Source: JAKZVK01 sp965237575
Lineage (GTDB): Bacteria; Acidobacteriota; Terriglobia; Bryobacterales; UBA6623
Assembly (NCBI GenBank): GCA_965237575.1
Contig: CBDEGI010000003.1
Coordinates: 682,001-746,000, forward strand
Direction of reading: 5' to 3'
Length of the DNA: 64,000 bases
The notes under the pieces are model-generated. The model saw nothing but the letters and a program-made list of their open reading frames with translations, made no database searches and was not told the origin of the DNA. Below, one piece after another: positions 19,486-28,614 of this stretch (position 1 is its first letter; every line of letters starts with the position of its first letter). The position numbers were made by a program, and so were the translations under genes.

Positions 19486-19574
19486 ACAGTAGCAAGCCGG
19501 TGAGTGGTTCTCGGCCCTCCCAGAGAGGCAAGTGCTTGATTAGGGGCGGGTTAGGATGTTTTAGTTTTCTGTGA
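19486..19574 (-). promoter_or_regulatory. leader module copy 6 (before HTH member 1)
   Basis: On the minus strand TCACAGA (19574-19568), CATCC and AATCAAGCACTT about 41 bases on, TACTGT at 19491-19486, then GAGGAGACG. The start codon lies 160 bp after the first landmark, the same as for the fragment at 20545. Confidence 0.6.
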
Positions 19575-20110
19575 TGAAAGTGTGCGTTTGCAGGAAATGG
19601 TGGGATTGAGCTTCTCTGGAGAGTGCCATCAGAAGAGTGCCAATGGGGTTGCGGCGGCGTGCTGGCGCAGGGGCCCACCTCGACATGAGATGCCCGGGCT
19701 GGACGGAGTTCTGCTCTAGAATCTGGGTCAATAAAAATACTGGGGACAGTCAACCGCGACCTGATCGACGTTGAGGACGGTGGACTTATCTCCTGTCGCT
19801 TGTGACAGTCCCCGATTTTTTCACAGCCCCTGACGGTCACGGCTCGGTTCAAAATCGGTTCAAAAAAAGAGGGCCCTCTGGCTCCAGTCTGTGATGACCT
19901 CAGCGGCCCGCCTAGATAGGAGCGAAAAGGCAGGCTTGAACGGACGGTCCTCCAAATCCGCGGATCTCAAAACCGAGATCCACGCTACGGGTTGAACCCG
20001 TCAGGAGCTGCCGTTCGCGGGGGAAGGTCGCTTACATATTTTCGGAGAGCAACATCGAAACTGCCTGGCCAGGAAACGGTCGTTGTTGGTCCGGCGATCT
20101 GTCCGCACCG
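19575..20110. other. intergenic region with REP-type repeats
   Basis: No gene supported. GGGGACAGTC (19742) and GACAGTCCCC (19805) form an imperfect inverted pair of the REP type often mobilised by RAYT transposases; no such transposase is in the window. Further on are CGGTCACGGCTCGGTT (19836), also part of repeats at 17163 and 36312, and the palindrome ACGGGTTGAACCCGT near 19986. Confidence 0.45.
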
Positions 20111-20125
20111 GTCGTTTCCGTTATC

Positions 20126-20213
20126 AGGCTAGCAGACGTCTGTGGGGGTTCCGGGGTTGGCGGCGGGTCAAGTTGTTGAAAGGAAGGAGAATGAAGTTCT
20201 GGAAAATCCGTGA
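20126..20213 (-). promoter_or_regulatory. leader module copy 8 (orphan)
   Basis: On the minus strand TCACGGATTT (20213), CCTTTCAACAACTTGA about 40 bases on and TAGCCT at 20131-20126, 82 bp from the first landmark. No HTH gene follows; the frame after it stops within a few codons. It lies immediately beyond MITE copy 2. Confidence 0.55.
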
Positions 20214-20262
20214 CTCAGCGAGTCGTCCACCGGAGTTCACCGGGTTCCGTGAATCGGGCGCC

Positions 20263-20434
20263 ACAATCATAGCCCATGGATTCATCCATGGGTGGCGGGT
20301 GAGATTGCCCCACCGCCCCGTTGCTGGTTCTTGTTGCGCGCGATCGACGACCGCGCGCAACAAGAACCAGCAACGAAAAAAAGTTGACTTAGGCGTGATC
20401 GGAACCCATGGATGAATCCATGGGCTATGATTGT
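20263..20434. mobile_element. MITE-like palindromic element, copy 2
   Basis: A 172-bp element with perfect 31-bp terminal inverted repeats (20263-20293 and 20404-20434) of the sequence class ACAATCATAGCCC plus the CCATGGAT palindrome. The centre is a 26-bp stem with one mismatch (20320-20345 with 20349-20374, loop GAC), sharing CTTGTTGCGCGCG with copy 1 at 4432-4608. Its right end meets the truncated HTH gene fragment, which suggests it inserted there or was involved in the deletion. Confidence 0.85.
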
Positions 20435-20545
20435 TCGACCCTTGGGGGCCGGGCGGGTGTTGGCGGTTTTGGAGCCGATGGCGCGCATCTGGGCGTCCGA
20501 GAGCTTGTCGGAAGCGGATTTGGTGTTGATGATTTGGTTGGTCAT
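20435..20545 (-). pseudogene. HTH family fragment (member 2) cut at the MITE
   Basis: From ATG 20545 it encodes MTNQIINTKSASDKLSDAQMRAIG, matching the start of the HTH protein at 19414 (ASDKLSDAQLRAVG). Similarity then stops, and the frame runs into MITE copy 2 at 20434. The HTH itself is missing. The leader module sits 160 bp upstream. Confidence 0.7.
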
Positions 20546-20616
20546 TGTAGTCACGGTCCGTTGAACGAATTGGCAGTGTCGGGAGCTTGGCTTTTGTCTG
20601 CCCTTCCCCCGATTGC

Positions 20617-20705
20617 AGGGTAGCAGGCAGGTGGAAGGGTCTCGACCTTCGGGGAGAAGCAAGTGCTTGATTGGACGAGGGTTAGGTTATTTTATTCTTC
20701 TGTGA
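20617..20705 (-). promoter_or_regulatory. leader module copy 7 (before HTH fragment)
   Basis: TCACAGA (20705-20699), CCAATCAAGCACTT about 41 bases on, TACCCT at 20622-20617. The distance of 83 bp equals that in copy 6, and the two leaders are close relatives (both with AATCAAGCACTTGC). Confidence 0.6.
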
Positions 20706-20924
20706 CTGGAATTCACTGGGAATTCAGCTTCGCGGTAGCTTTTTCAGAGATGGGAAGATGGAGTGCCAGCGGGGGGGCCACGGGAGGTGAGGGGTTCCGC
20801 CGCTTCGCGGTAGCTAGGCAAGGGAGGGCAGTTCGCGGGCAATGGAGGCCAGGGCAACCCGAACTCGGTGCGCGACAGTTCGAGGGCCCTTTTCAGGCCC
20901 TGGTGCAGCACGGCTCACCGATTC

Positions 20925-20956
20925 TTGACACGGATAGGCTTAAGTCGTGATATACT
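20925..20956 (+). promoter_or_regulatory. sigma70-like promoter of the 21018-25891 unit
   Basis: TTGACA at 20925-20930 with TGATAT 17 bp later (20948) or TATACT at 20951. It points at the gene starting at 21018 and lies in a locally AT-richer patch. Confidence 0.5.
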
Positions 20957-21017
20957 ACCGACGTTTTCACCGTCGTGGAATGTGCCACGGCACCAGCAAC
21001 AATTTGAAACAAAAACA

Positions 21018-22070
21018 ATGACGTTTGTTTCGGGAGCGTCAAAGAATTATGAAGGTCTTCCTGTCGGACAACCGGTTGACCTGCGGCTCGTGGCACCAGA
21101 TCTTTCCCTATGGCAAGAAGGAGGCTATCAATGGCAACTGGGGCTTCCGCAGCGAGAAACAACGCAAGAAGGAGCTCTGGCGAATGAATTCGACAACGCC
21201 GTGCTCTTTCTTGAGGAGAAACATGCGCACAGCAAAGCTCTCGCAGAGCATCCTCCGCCAACACGGCCACCCATAGCCCAGATGTATGCGCGTTGGACTC
21301 TGGATTGCGTGGTCGAGGCTGTGCAGGCGATTGCGCTGGACTTCGTGAAACGGCCGCGCCAATACCGGGAGGTTCCCCGGAAGGATCCCGGTAACACTTC
21401 CGAGATTGACGTAGCAGCGATCCTGTCCAATTTCTGGTTCCTCTCCGGAACCGATCCAGGTTTTCCCGACGTAGCGAAGCGTCAAATGATCTTTGTTCCA
21501 TTGCTAGGCCCATCTGACGGGCAACCGGGAGAGCACGGCTCGCAGTTTCACATGATCACTGCTGCGCTCCGAGAGCGTGCTCGGGCTTTCACCGAACGGC
21601 AGGTTGAAACTGGCGTAGAGAATCTCCGTAGAGCGTTTGTCGACGAGGCGATCACTGTTCAGTCGTATCTGAGCACGCTTGAGGATAATTCTGTTGTCAA
21701 TATTGGCGATCGCCAGACTGGAAGTATATTCGAGGCGGCGCGGCAAGTCTTGCTCAACACGCAGGTTGCGTTTGTGTTCGGTCGGCCGCCAGCACCGGCC
21801 TCGGAAGTGAACTGGCCACTGGAGGGGAGCTTCGACCAAAATGGGGCTCGCCTTATTGAGGAGGTTACCAAGGCGCTGGAGACGAGCATGGGACTTACCT
21901 CCCAAAGCCAGTTCATCATTATGCAGCGCATAGCGCACTTTGGCGCTAACACAATTCGTGACGTCCTGGCATCCGACTTGTCGCCTGATCCCGATGACAT
22001 CGATCCTGTGATTCGGGTCACGTACAGCTGGAAGACGGCTTTGGACGCGCTCGGCATGTCACCCAATTAG
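21018..22070 (+). CDS. hypothetical protein, partner of the large effector-like protein
   Basis: About 350 residues from ATG 21018; the frame is open further upstream but that part looks non-coding. I recognise no domain. The protein is mainly helical and soluble: no signal peptide, no membrane segment. Features include a basic patch DFVKRPRQYREVPRKDPGN, two stretches resembling helical bundles (TAALRERARAFTERQVETGVENLRRAF and ARLIEEVTKALETSMG) and a C-terminal strand IDPVIRVTYSWKTALDALG. It precedes the 1255-residue gene by 53 bp on the same strand, behind a plausible promoter, so the two probably form one operon and one functional unit. Confidence 0.6.
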   Translation: MTFVSGASKNYEGLPVGQPVDLRLVAPDLSLWQEGGYQWQLGLPQRETTQEGALANEFDNAVLFLEEKHAHSKALAEHPPPTRPPIAQMYARWTLDCVVEAVQAIALDFVKRPRQYREVPRKDPGNTSEIDVAAILSNFWFLSGTDPGFPDVAKRQMIFVPLLGPSDGQPGEHGSQFHMITAALRERARAFTERQVETGVENLRRAFVDEAITVQSYLSTLEDNSVVNIGDRQTGSIFEAARQVLLNTQVAFVFGRPPAPASEVNWPLEGSFDQNGARLIEEVTKALETSMGLTSQSQFIIMQRIAHFGANTIRDVLASDLSPDPDDIDPVIRVTYSWKTALDALGMSPN

Positions 22071-22123
22071 CACCACGGTCTCAGGAGGGCCGGGGGTTTG
22101 CAATCCAACGATTGAGGATCACC

Positions 22124-25100
22124 ATGCCAGACCTCTCGCACTATCTACGCTCCGACCATGCCGAAAGGGAGCTCCAAGACGTACTTCAGCAGCCAACGGG
22201 CGTCCTGCTCGGAGTCAACACTGCCGCCGCAAACGCTTTAAAGGATATCGGCATTGAGAGCGTTTTCGACCTGGGCACCTCGTGGCTCTTTGCGAACGCG
22301 AAGGCAGCCGCTGAGGCAGGGCGGGTCGGCACCCCGTCAGGACGCCTCGGCCTTGCACCCTCTGACTGGCTGAAGCCGAGCGCCTCTTTCGAGTCGCTCG
22401 AAGACATCGGGGCCCTCCCACTTGAGAATCTGCGCGGCCTGACAAATCCGATAGCGACGGCCCTTAAAGCGGCGCTCGATCTGACAACCATTCGTGACTT
22501 TGCATTTTGGCCCCCTCGCCAGGTGGCTCACAAGCTTGTAACCGAGGCCCTCGGAACGACAAGCGACCCCGAGGAGCAGCAGAGCGAGGAGCTGCGACCC
22601 CGCTTCGGGGAGTATCCGACCGAGCGCGTGTATTACGACACGCTTGTAATGCTACAGATGGACGAGAGCGGGGAGCGCAGCCCGCTCCACGGACCCATCT
22701 CTCTCCAGCCAGCGGTCGGTCGCCCGGTGGGGTTCGGGAAACCGGCAGTGGGGGCGCTCCTCACCTACTCGCAATCCTGGTACGCGAAGGGCGTCACCCT
22801 GGGACACATGCTACATTCCCTAGCGCTTGCGCCTGGCGAGGCGACGCGGATTGCCGTATACGACTGGTCGCGCCGCACACGGGCCACGGCCGCGGAGACT
22901 ATCACTGAGAGGGAGCAACTCGACAACGCCACGCAGCACTCTCGCGCCATGAGCGAGGTGACGAACGCTGTCGCTAGGGAGTTCCAGCAAGGTGGTTCTA
23001 TGAGCAGTGGTTGGGCCACGTCGCGCAGCGAGGCCGACGCTTGGTCGAGCAGCTCGGGCTTTCTGCAAAGCGTGTTAGGCTCCAGCGGCAGTGACTCCCA
23101 CACAACGCAGGAAGCGACTACCGAAACGGTCGCCCGGAGCACCTCGTGGTCAGTTGGGAACCGGTCCGTGCTTGCCAGCATGACCCAGAACGTCAATGAC
23201 CGCACCGAGCAGCACGCCAGCTCCGTGCGTAACCGGCGAGCCTCGGCCGTGCGTGAAGTCTCGCAGTCCGAGCATGAGGAAGTAAGCACTCGCATCGTCG
23301 CCAACTACAACCACATGCACGCGTTGACCGTGCAGTACTACGAGGTAGTGCAGATCTATGAGGTGGCAGCCCAATTGCACCGCGCCGAACGCTGTCTCTT
23401 CGTGCCGTTCGAAGTGCTCGATTTCAGTACCTCCAACGCCATGGAGATCGTCGAGCGCTTCCGTGGAGCGCTCGTCCGCGGCGCGCTCACGGCCAGGGCT
23501 CGCGACTTGCTAATCGACGAAACCACAATGGTGAGCCTTGTTCCAACCACGAAAGTTAGGATGGCGTCGCCCCAGTCCGCTCTCGGGAAGCTTTTAGTAA
23601 GCACTGAAGGCGACCCTTCGCCACCTCCTGCTGAGCCCGAATCAAGTGATGGGCAGCACACCTGGAGCGTTTACGACATCGGGCGAATTTCCCGTGTGTT
23701 AGACCGATCTATTGTGCGCCCCGGTTCCGACGCGCTGTTCTTCACCGACGACACCGAACTCCTGGGACTTTCGTTCAGCGGAGTCAATCTGTCGTCGGTG
23801 CGCCTCGATCGACCAGGGGCGACGGCGACGGACAACACGTTTACCGTTCCTGCCGACAGTGCACATGTCGATCTGCCGCCAGGAATCCGGCTTCGTGAGA
23901 TCGACGCGATCTTTGTTGCAAGGGCGGCGAACGACACGCTCCATGCGGGCAGCATGACGCTGCACTGTAGCTACCGCGGGCGACACTTCAGGACACCCGC
24001 TATTCCCCTCCAACTCGCTACGGGCACGGCGATGCAAAAGGTCCTGAGTCTACAAACGGACGAGGTCGATCGTGAGCAAGAGCTGCTAGCCCATCTTCAA
24101 GCAAACCGTGCACACTACAGCCAGTCGGTCTTCGGGTCTCTCGACTCAGCGACGCTGGTGATGCTGCTCTCGCAGTTCACGTGGAACGGCAAGCCGTTAG
24201 CTGAACAGGTTGAGCCCACGGCGTTCACGGTAGCTGGGAATTATCTCGTCCTACGGGCGCCGGTGGAGGAGGACGAACCTTCGGGGATTTGGGATCACTC
24301 AAAGGACAACCCCGACCCGGTCGCCCCGAGTGCCTCCCTGACCCGGCGCAGGCCGGTAGTAGTAGAGAACCGGAACAACCTAACCTGGGGTACGCTGCTC
24401 GATCGGAGAGGAATCGATTTTACCGTTTCCAACAGGCGTCTGGTTCCCGTCCCCACCAGCGGTGTATTCGCCGAGGCCGTCTTGGGTCGTTCGAACTCTG
24501 CGGAAAAACTGGACATCACACGCTTCTGGAATTGGCAGGACTCACCCATTCCCCTGGAACCAACGGAGATCTCGCCAGTGGCGACGGGGTCTCGCGCCAC
24601 CCCCGAAGACCTCAAACCCGGTGCGCTCGGCGCGCCCGTGATAAACATTGTAAATCCGACGTCGCTCCCGGACCCGGCGGGCCTAGGGGCCAGTCTCGGG
24701 GTACTCGCGACTGCCAATCTATTCCGTGATATGAGCGGGTTGCAAGGCACCCAATCGATCGCGGAGGGGGCGTTGCGCGAGACGCTGACCGCAGCCACGC
24801 AGGCCGGGCAACTAGCCAGCACAAACCTCAAGACCGAAGCAGAAAAGGCGGTCGCAATGGGGCAAATCGCGGCCGACATAGCAAAATCTGCCATGAAAAT
24901 TCCCAGTAAAGACTCGACCAAGGGCATCTCTGGCGACGGTGCCCGCATCAACCATGGACGGGACATGGACAAGCGGGATGTCCCAGGGTCTAGCAAGGAG
25001 CAGAGTCCGAGCGGAGGGGGATCTCTCCCGGATGGCGGGTCATCGCCGGGGAGTGGAGGCGAGCCGATGATGGGGCCTCCAGGAGCAGGGATCTCGGGCG

Positions 25101-25891
25101 AATCTTCGTACGAGGCCGCATACGCCGATCAAGCCGCATTGGGATATGCTCCGGGACCGATCGCCGCGGTGGCCCGCCTGGTCGCCGACGCAGGAGGAAG
25201 TGTTCAGCCGGCTGTTGCCACTCCGAAGGTCACCTACGATCGGGACAAGGCAGTCGAATACGCCCGCAAGTATTGGAATAAGGTTTGTAACGACGGGTTT
25301 GTTGTCTCCAAGAAAGCGTACCAGAAGGTCGACCTCGGTACCCGCTTTTGCCACGAGTTTTCGACAGGCAATTCCTGTGACAACAAGACCCACAAGAAAG
25401 ACGACTCGAAGCAGCAAGAACACGCGCTTTTGCCTGACGGTTCTACTATCCAATGGAAAGACCTGGATGATTGCACGCATTTCATCTCGTGTTGCATTGG
25501 TGAACCCTCAGGGAAAGGCTTCACACAAAACGAAACGAGTGGAGACCTTCCGATTAAGTACCGTCAACTTGGATATCCACCCAAAGCTCCCTATGGCATC
25601 ACACGGGTTTCGACGATGGTGCAGTACCTGACCTCAACAAAAGGATGGGCGGAGATCAAGGCCGAAAAAAGCAATGATGATACTCAAATCAAGAACTTGA
25701 CGAATGGTGATCTGATCGCATATTTTAATACCGAGACGAACAAATATTCGCATCTTGCGTTATATCTAGATGCTGGCAAAATCGCGTGCCACAGCTATGC
25801 TAGGTCGGATGACAAGGACTGCTTCTGGGATAACGATTGGGACCTAGGTAGGGACAAATTCACTTGGACGTTCATTCACTTCGTAGTATGA
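22124..25891 (+). CDS. large multidomain protein with C-terminal cysteine amidase/peptidase-like domain
   Basis: 1255 residues from ATG 22124 (GAGGA five bases upstream). The N-terminus has a helix-hairpin-helix-like stretch (GVNTAAANALKDIGIESVFDL). Residues about 230-400 are a Ser/Thr-rich helical region with LAPGEATRIAVYDWSRR. A middle part of beta-rich character contains ITRFWNWQDSPIP. Around 950-1000 lies a Gly/Ser/Pro-rich linker. Residues about 1037-1255 resemble putative amidase (Amidase_6/NlpC-like) domains: YDRDKAVEYARKYWNK, nucleophile Cys1117 in DDCTHFISCC, and His1210 after NGDLIAYFNTETNKYS. The end is visibly more AT-rich than the rest, as in proteins with exchangeable C-terminal effectors. 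No signal peptide is seen. A secreted toxin or phage-tail-like lysin is an inference. Confidence 0.6.
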   Translation: MPDLSHYLRSDHAERELQDVLQQPTGVLLGVNTAAANALKDIGIESVFDLGTSWLFANAKAAAEAGRVGTPSGRLGLAPSDWLKPSASFESLEDIGALPLENLRGLTNPIATALKAALDLTTIRDFAFWPPRQVAHKLVTEALGTTSDPEEQQSEELRPRFGEYPTERVYYDTLVMLQMDESGERSPLHGPISLQPAVGRPVGFGKPAVGALLTYSQSWYAKGVTLGHMLHSLALAPGEATRIAVYDWSRRTRATAAETITEREQLDNATQHSRAMSEVTNAVAREFQQGGSMSSGWATSRSEADAWSSSSGFLQSVLGSSGSDSHTTQEATTETVARSTSWSVGNRSVLASMTQNVNDRTEQHASSVRNRRASAVREVSQSEHEEVSTRIVANYNHMHALTVQYYEVVQIYEVAAQLHRAERCLFVPFEVLDFSTSNAMEIVERFRGALVRGALTARARDLLIDETTMVSLVPTTKVRMASPQSALGKLLVSTEGDPSPPPAEPESSDGQHTWSVYDIGRISRVLDRSIVRPGSDALFFTDDTELLGLSFSGVNLSSVRLDRPGATATDNTFTVPADSAHVDLPPGIRLREIDAIFVARAANDTLHAGSMTLHCSYRGRHFRTPAIPLQLATGTAMQKVLSLQTDEVDREQELLAHLQANRAHYSQSVFGSLDSATLVMLLSQFTWNGKPLAEQVEPTAFTVAGNYLVLRAPVEEDEPSGIWDHSKDNPDPVAPSASLTRRRPVVVENRNNLTWGTLLDRRGIDFTVSNRRLVPVPTSGVFAEAVLGRSNSAEKLDITRFWNWQDSPIPLEPTEISPVATGSRATPEDLKPGALGAPVINIVNPTSLPDPAGLGASLGVLATANLFRDMSGLQGTQSIAEGALRETLTAATQAGQLASTNLKTEAEKAVAMGQIAADIAKSAMKIPSKDSTKGISGDGARINHGRDMDKRDVPGSSKEQSPSGGGSLPDGGSSPGSGGEPMMGPPGAGISGESSYEAAYADQAALGYAPGPIAAVARLVADAGGSVQPAVATPKVTYDRDKAVEYARKYWNKVCNDGFVVSKKAYQKVDLGTRFCHEFSTGNSCDNKTHKKDDSKQQEHALLPDGSTIQWKDLDDCTHFISCCIGEPSGKGFTQNETSGDLPIKYRQLGYPPKAPYGITRVSTMVQYLTSTKGWAEIKAEKSNDDTQIKNLTNGDLIAYFNTETNKYSHLALYLDAGKIACHSYARSDDKDCFWDNDWDLGRDKFTWTFIHFVV

Positions 25892-26559
25892 GATCCGACG
25901 CTGGGTAACTGTTATCGCAAACTCGGCAGCAATGTGAGGAGCGTCTTTGGGAAACCGGAAACCGGGGACAGTTTCCTATTTCCGGTTTCCTATTTCCGCA
26001 GGTACGCGCATCGATCATCTCACTGGCCTCCAGACAGGCCAAAAGGTGACGGAGCCCTTTTCGAGTCCGGACGACCCCGTGGGACCCCGTGGGGACAGAG
26101 CCCGAACTCAATGACCTAGCCGGGAAATCGGGGAGCGCAGGCTACTGCTTTTCGTTGAGAGACGATGAGGCCGCCGCGGACAGTCCTTCGAGAATGGGGC
26201 GACGTAAGCACCTTACAAATCAACGACTTGTTCAAATGACCCTTGGGGTCGCCAGCAGCAGGAGCAGCAGAGTGCCGAGCCCGCTTTTCATGCCCCGTTG
26301 TGGCCGAAAGCCATGAGCCATTCACAGATTTTGCAAAACAATTTCCGCCATCCTTTCAACGACTTAACTCTCCAGCCACCCCTCGGCCCGGCAATCGACC
26401 CTTACACTAGAAGCGAAGAAACCAAACGGGCAGTTCGGGGACAGCCACCCAACTCGGCAGTTCGGGGGCAGGTGGGCAGTGGCGGGCGATGGGAGCAAGG
26501 CTTTACAAAACTTAACGTTGTGGCAGCCTTGCCTTAACATGGGCGCAGTATGCTGGAAT
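25892..26559. other. intergenic region with repeats
   Basis: No gene supported. GGAAACCGGAAA (from about 25952) and TTTCCGGTTTCC (to about 25990) form an inverted repeat of REP type. Leader module copy 3 is at 26322-26420. After it CAGTTCGGGG occurs twice (26431, 26459). Any start for the following redoxin gene is disturbed by the duplication at 26560-26865. Confidence 0.5.
26322..26420 (+). promoter_or_regulatory. leader module copy 3 (orphan)
   Basis: TCACAGATTTTGCAAAACAA at 26322, CATCCTTTCAACGACTTAA about 40 bases on, TACACT at 26403 and GAAGAA at 26415. The spacing of 81 bp matches the other copies. No HTH gene follows. Confidence 0.6.
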
Positions 26560-26865
26560 TACCGGTTTTGCGGGAGACAGCGATGTGCGGAAGACAATGC
26601 GTTTGTACTGGACTTTTGTTCGTGATAGCCCTCCTCGCGGCATTGGCGACGACTCTGCCGGCCCAAGGTCCCCGAGGGGGCAGGGACCGAAAGGGGCCGC
26701 CGTGCGCGAATAGTCCTCCAGAGCCCGGATACTAGACCTTGGGGCTTCGGGAGTCAAGTGCATACCCCAGTACCGGTTTTGCGGGAGACAGCGATGTGCG
26801 GAAGCAATGCGTTTGTACTGGACTTTTGCGTGATAGCCCTCCTCGCGGCATTGGCGACGACTCTG
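26560..26865 (+). repeat. direct duplication of the redoxin gene 5' end
   Basis: 26560-26657 and 26771-26865 are near-identical (98 and 95 bp; the second lacks 1 + 2 bases). Each includes ATG TGC GGA and a hydrophobic leader with IALLAALATTL. The 113 bp between them end in the 71-bp sequence that recurs inverted at 49924-49994, so an insertion with a long duplicated flank is plausible. Confidence 0.85.
26701..26771 (+). repeat. 71-bp perfect inverted repeat, left copy
   Basis: Identical to the reverse complement of 49924-49994. Its inner end, read on the minus strand, is TGGGGTATGCACTTGACTC, closely like the 23-bp ends of the 273-bp element at 49550-49822. It is therefore probably an end fragment of the same element family. 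Confidence 0.9.
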
Positions 26866-26885
26866 GGCTCGAGTTGGGAAGGCAG

Positions 26886-28157
26886 ATGCCCGACTTGTCC
26901 GCTCATGACGACCAGGGCAAGCCCCTTCAACTGCGGAGCCTGCTCGGCGACAGCTACACCGTGATCGTCAGCGGCTGCCTCACGTGTCCGGTGTTTCTAC
27001 GCACCTTCCGCGGGGTCGAGGCGGTGCATCGCGACTACGCCCCCAAGGGGGTGAAGTTCTACTATCTCTACAAGTCGCTGGCGCATCCGGAGAACAACGG
27101 CTTCGTGCAGCCGTTCACGTTGGAGGAGCGGTTAATGCACATCGCCGAGGCCAAGAAGAGAACCGGTGCCAAGATCCCATGGATTGCCGACACCATGGAG
27201 CACGAGGTCAAGCACGCGCTCGGCAACGCCCCGAACTCCGAGTTCATGTTCGATTCCGAGGGCACGATCGTCTACATGCAAGGGTGGAGCAACGCCTCGG
27301 CGTTGCGCCGGAAGCTGGAGGAGCTCGTCGGACCGGTCGAGAATCCGACCGAGATCGCCGATCTCGACATCAACCACGACGTCGTGTCGCGATCCAGCAC
27401 GCGAGACAACGTAGTCCCGCCGCTGGAGGTGCCGAGAGGCTTGATGGCCGTCAAGGTCGAGCCCAAGGGGAGCAAGGAGCTGTTCTACGTCAAGCTGCGG
27501 GCCGAAGTCACCCGCGACGTGCTCCGCTCGGGCGAGGGGAAGATGTACCTCGGTTTTCACCTCGACCCGATCTATTCCGTCTATTGGAACAACCTGGTTG
27601 ACCCACTTCGCTATGAGTTGACCCTCCCCGAGGGCACGCACGTAACGCCGGCCAAAGGAGCGGGGCCAAAGGTCGAGCAGGATAAGGACCGTGACCCACG
27701 CGAATTTCTGGTGGATGTCAGCGGGGCGTCCCCCGAGCGGCCGCTGGAGCTCAAGGTCGACTACTTCGGTTGCACGGACACCTGGTGCAAGCCCATCAAT
27801 CAGAGCTACCAGATCTACTTCGAGCGAGACCCCGACGCCGGCAGGGCGATCAGTGCGCGCGGTCGCGGCTTCGGCCCGGGTGGCCCCGGACCAGGAGGCC
27901 GTGGACCGGGCGGCGGGCCGGGTGCTGGTGGCCCAGGGCGCTTTCTTTCCCGTCTGATGGAGATGGACCAGGACCGCGACGGCAAGCTGAGCAAAGACGA
28001 GTTGCCCGCGCGCATGCAGGGCCGCTTCGACTTCATGGATGCGAACAGCGACGGGTATGTTGATGAAGATGAGATAGCCGGCATCCGCGAGCGGATGCGC
28101 CGGCGCATGCAAGACCCCGGGCGGCGGCAAGGGCTGGGCCCTCCCACTCGGCTCTAG
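26886..28157 (+). CDS. redoxin/DsbD-N-like protein with two EF-hands (5' end disrupted)
   Basis: 423 residues can be read from ATG 26886. The first part is a thioredoxin-like redoxin domain (MPDLSAHDDQGKPLQLRSLLG, with SGCLTCPVF as CxxC). The middle (about 200-350) resembles the DsbD N-terminal domain with FGCTDTWCKP. After a Gly/Pro-rich linker come two EF-hands, MDQDRDGKLSKDEL and MDANSDGYVDEDEI. This should be an envelope protein, but its signal peptide (MCGSNAFVLDFCVIALLAALATTL, ATG 26794) is one frame off the mature part. The only in-frame starts lack a leader. The gene may be inactive or mislocalised. Related acidobacterial proteins link calcium binding to thiol chemistry; the role is unknown. 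Confidence 0.6.
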   Translation: MPDLSAHDDQGKPLQLRSLLGDSYTVIVSGCLTCPVFLRTFRGVEAVHRDYAPKGVKFYYLYKSLAHPENNGFVQPFTLEERLMHIAEAKKRTGAKIPWIADTMEHEVKHALGNAPNSEFMFDSEGTIVYMQGWSNASALRRKLEELVGPVENPTEIADLDINHDVVSRSSTRDNVVPPLEVPRGLMAVKVEPKGSKELFYVKLRAEVTRDVLRSGEGKMYLGFHLDPIYSVYWNNLVDPLRYELTLPEGTHVTPAKGAGPKVEQDKDRDPREFLVDVSGASPERPLELKVDYFGCTDTWCKPINQSYQIYFERDPDAGRAISARGRGFGPGGPGPGGRGPGGGPGAGGPGRFLSRLMEMDQDRDGKLSKDELPARMQGRFDFMDANSDGYVDEDEIAGIRERMRRRMQDPGRRQGLGPPTRL

Positions 28158-28614
28158 ATTACCGCGGCTGCCCGACCCAAGCTCGTATCCCCGGTCACCC
28201 TTCCGAGGCTTTTCCATCGCCCTGTCAGGGCTCCCGAGACAAACGGTTCGATACCTGGGGTTCCGCCTGGCGGCGTTACCCCAGGCTACCATCCGGTCGC
28301 CGCTTCGCGGCTAGGCCAGGGCGTGGTGGGTGCCGTGAGAGTTCGAGGGGTTGATGCCGCGCGATCGTTCCAGCGCGGGGCGGTTGGGTCGGGCGGCGTT
28401 GCCGGCGGGCGGCTGATGGGTGGACGCAGCGGTCCACCCCCGGGCCGGGTGGGTGTGGGAAAGGTCGGGTTGTGGGTGTGCAGGGGAGTCGTGTCGTACG
28501 CGGTTTGCGAATCCGAGAAGCCGAATCATTACGGCGGGGGATATCGTGAGCGAGCGGGCGGACGCGGGGATCCGCCCCTACACCGGGTTACGTAGATCCC
28601 GGTAGATTCAACCG
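28158..28614. other. intergenic region with REP-like hairpins
   Basis: No gene supported. CCTGGGG (28254) pairs with CCCCAGG (28279) around CCGCCTGGCGG, and GCCCTGTCAGGGC lies at 28219. These are intergenic palindromes of the type frequent in Acidobacteriota. The rest (28320-28614) is GC-rich without clear structure. Confidence 0.5.
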
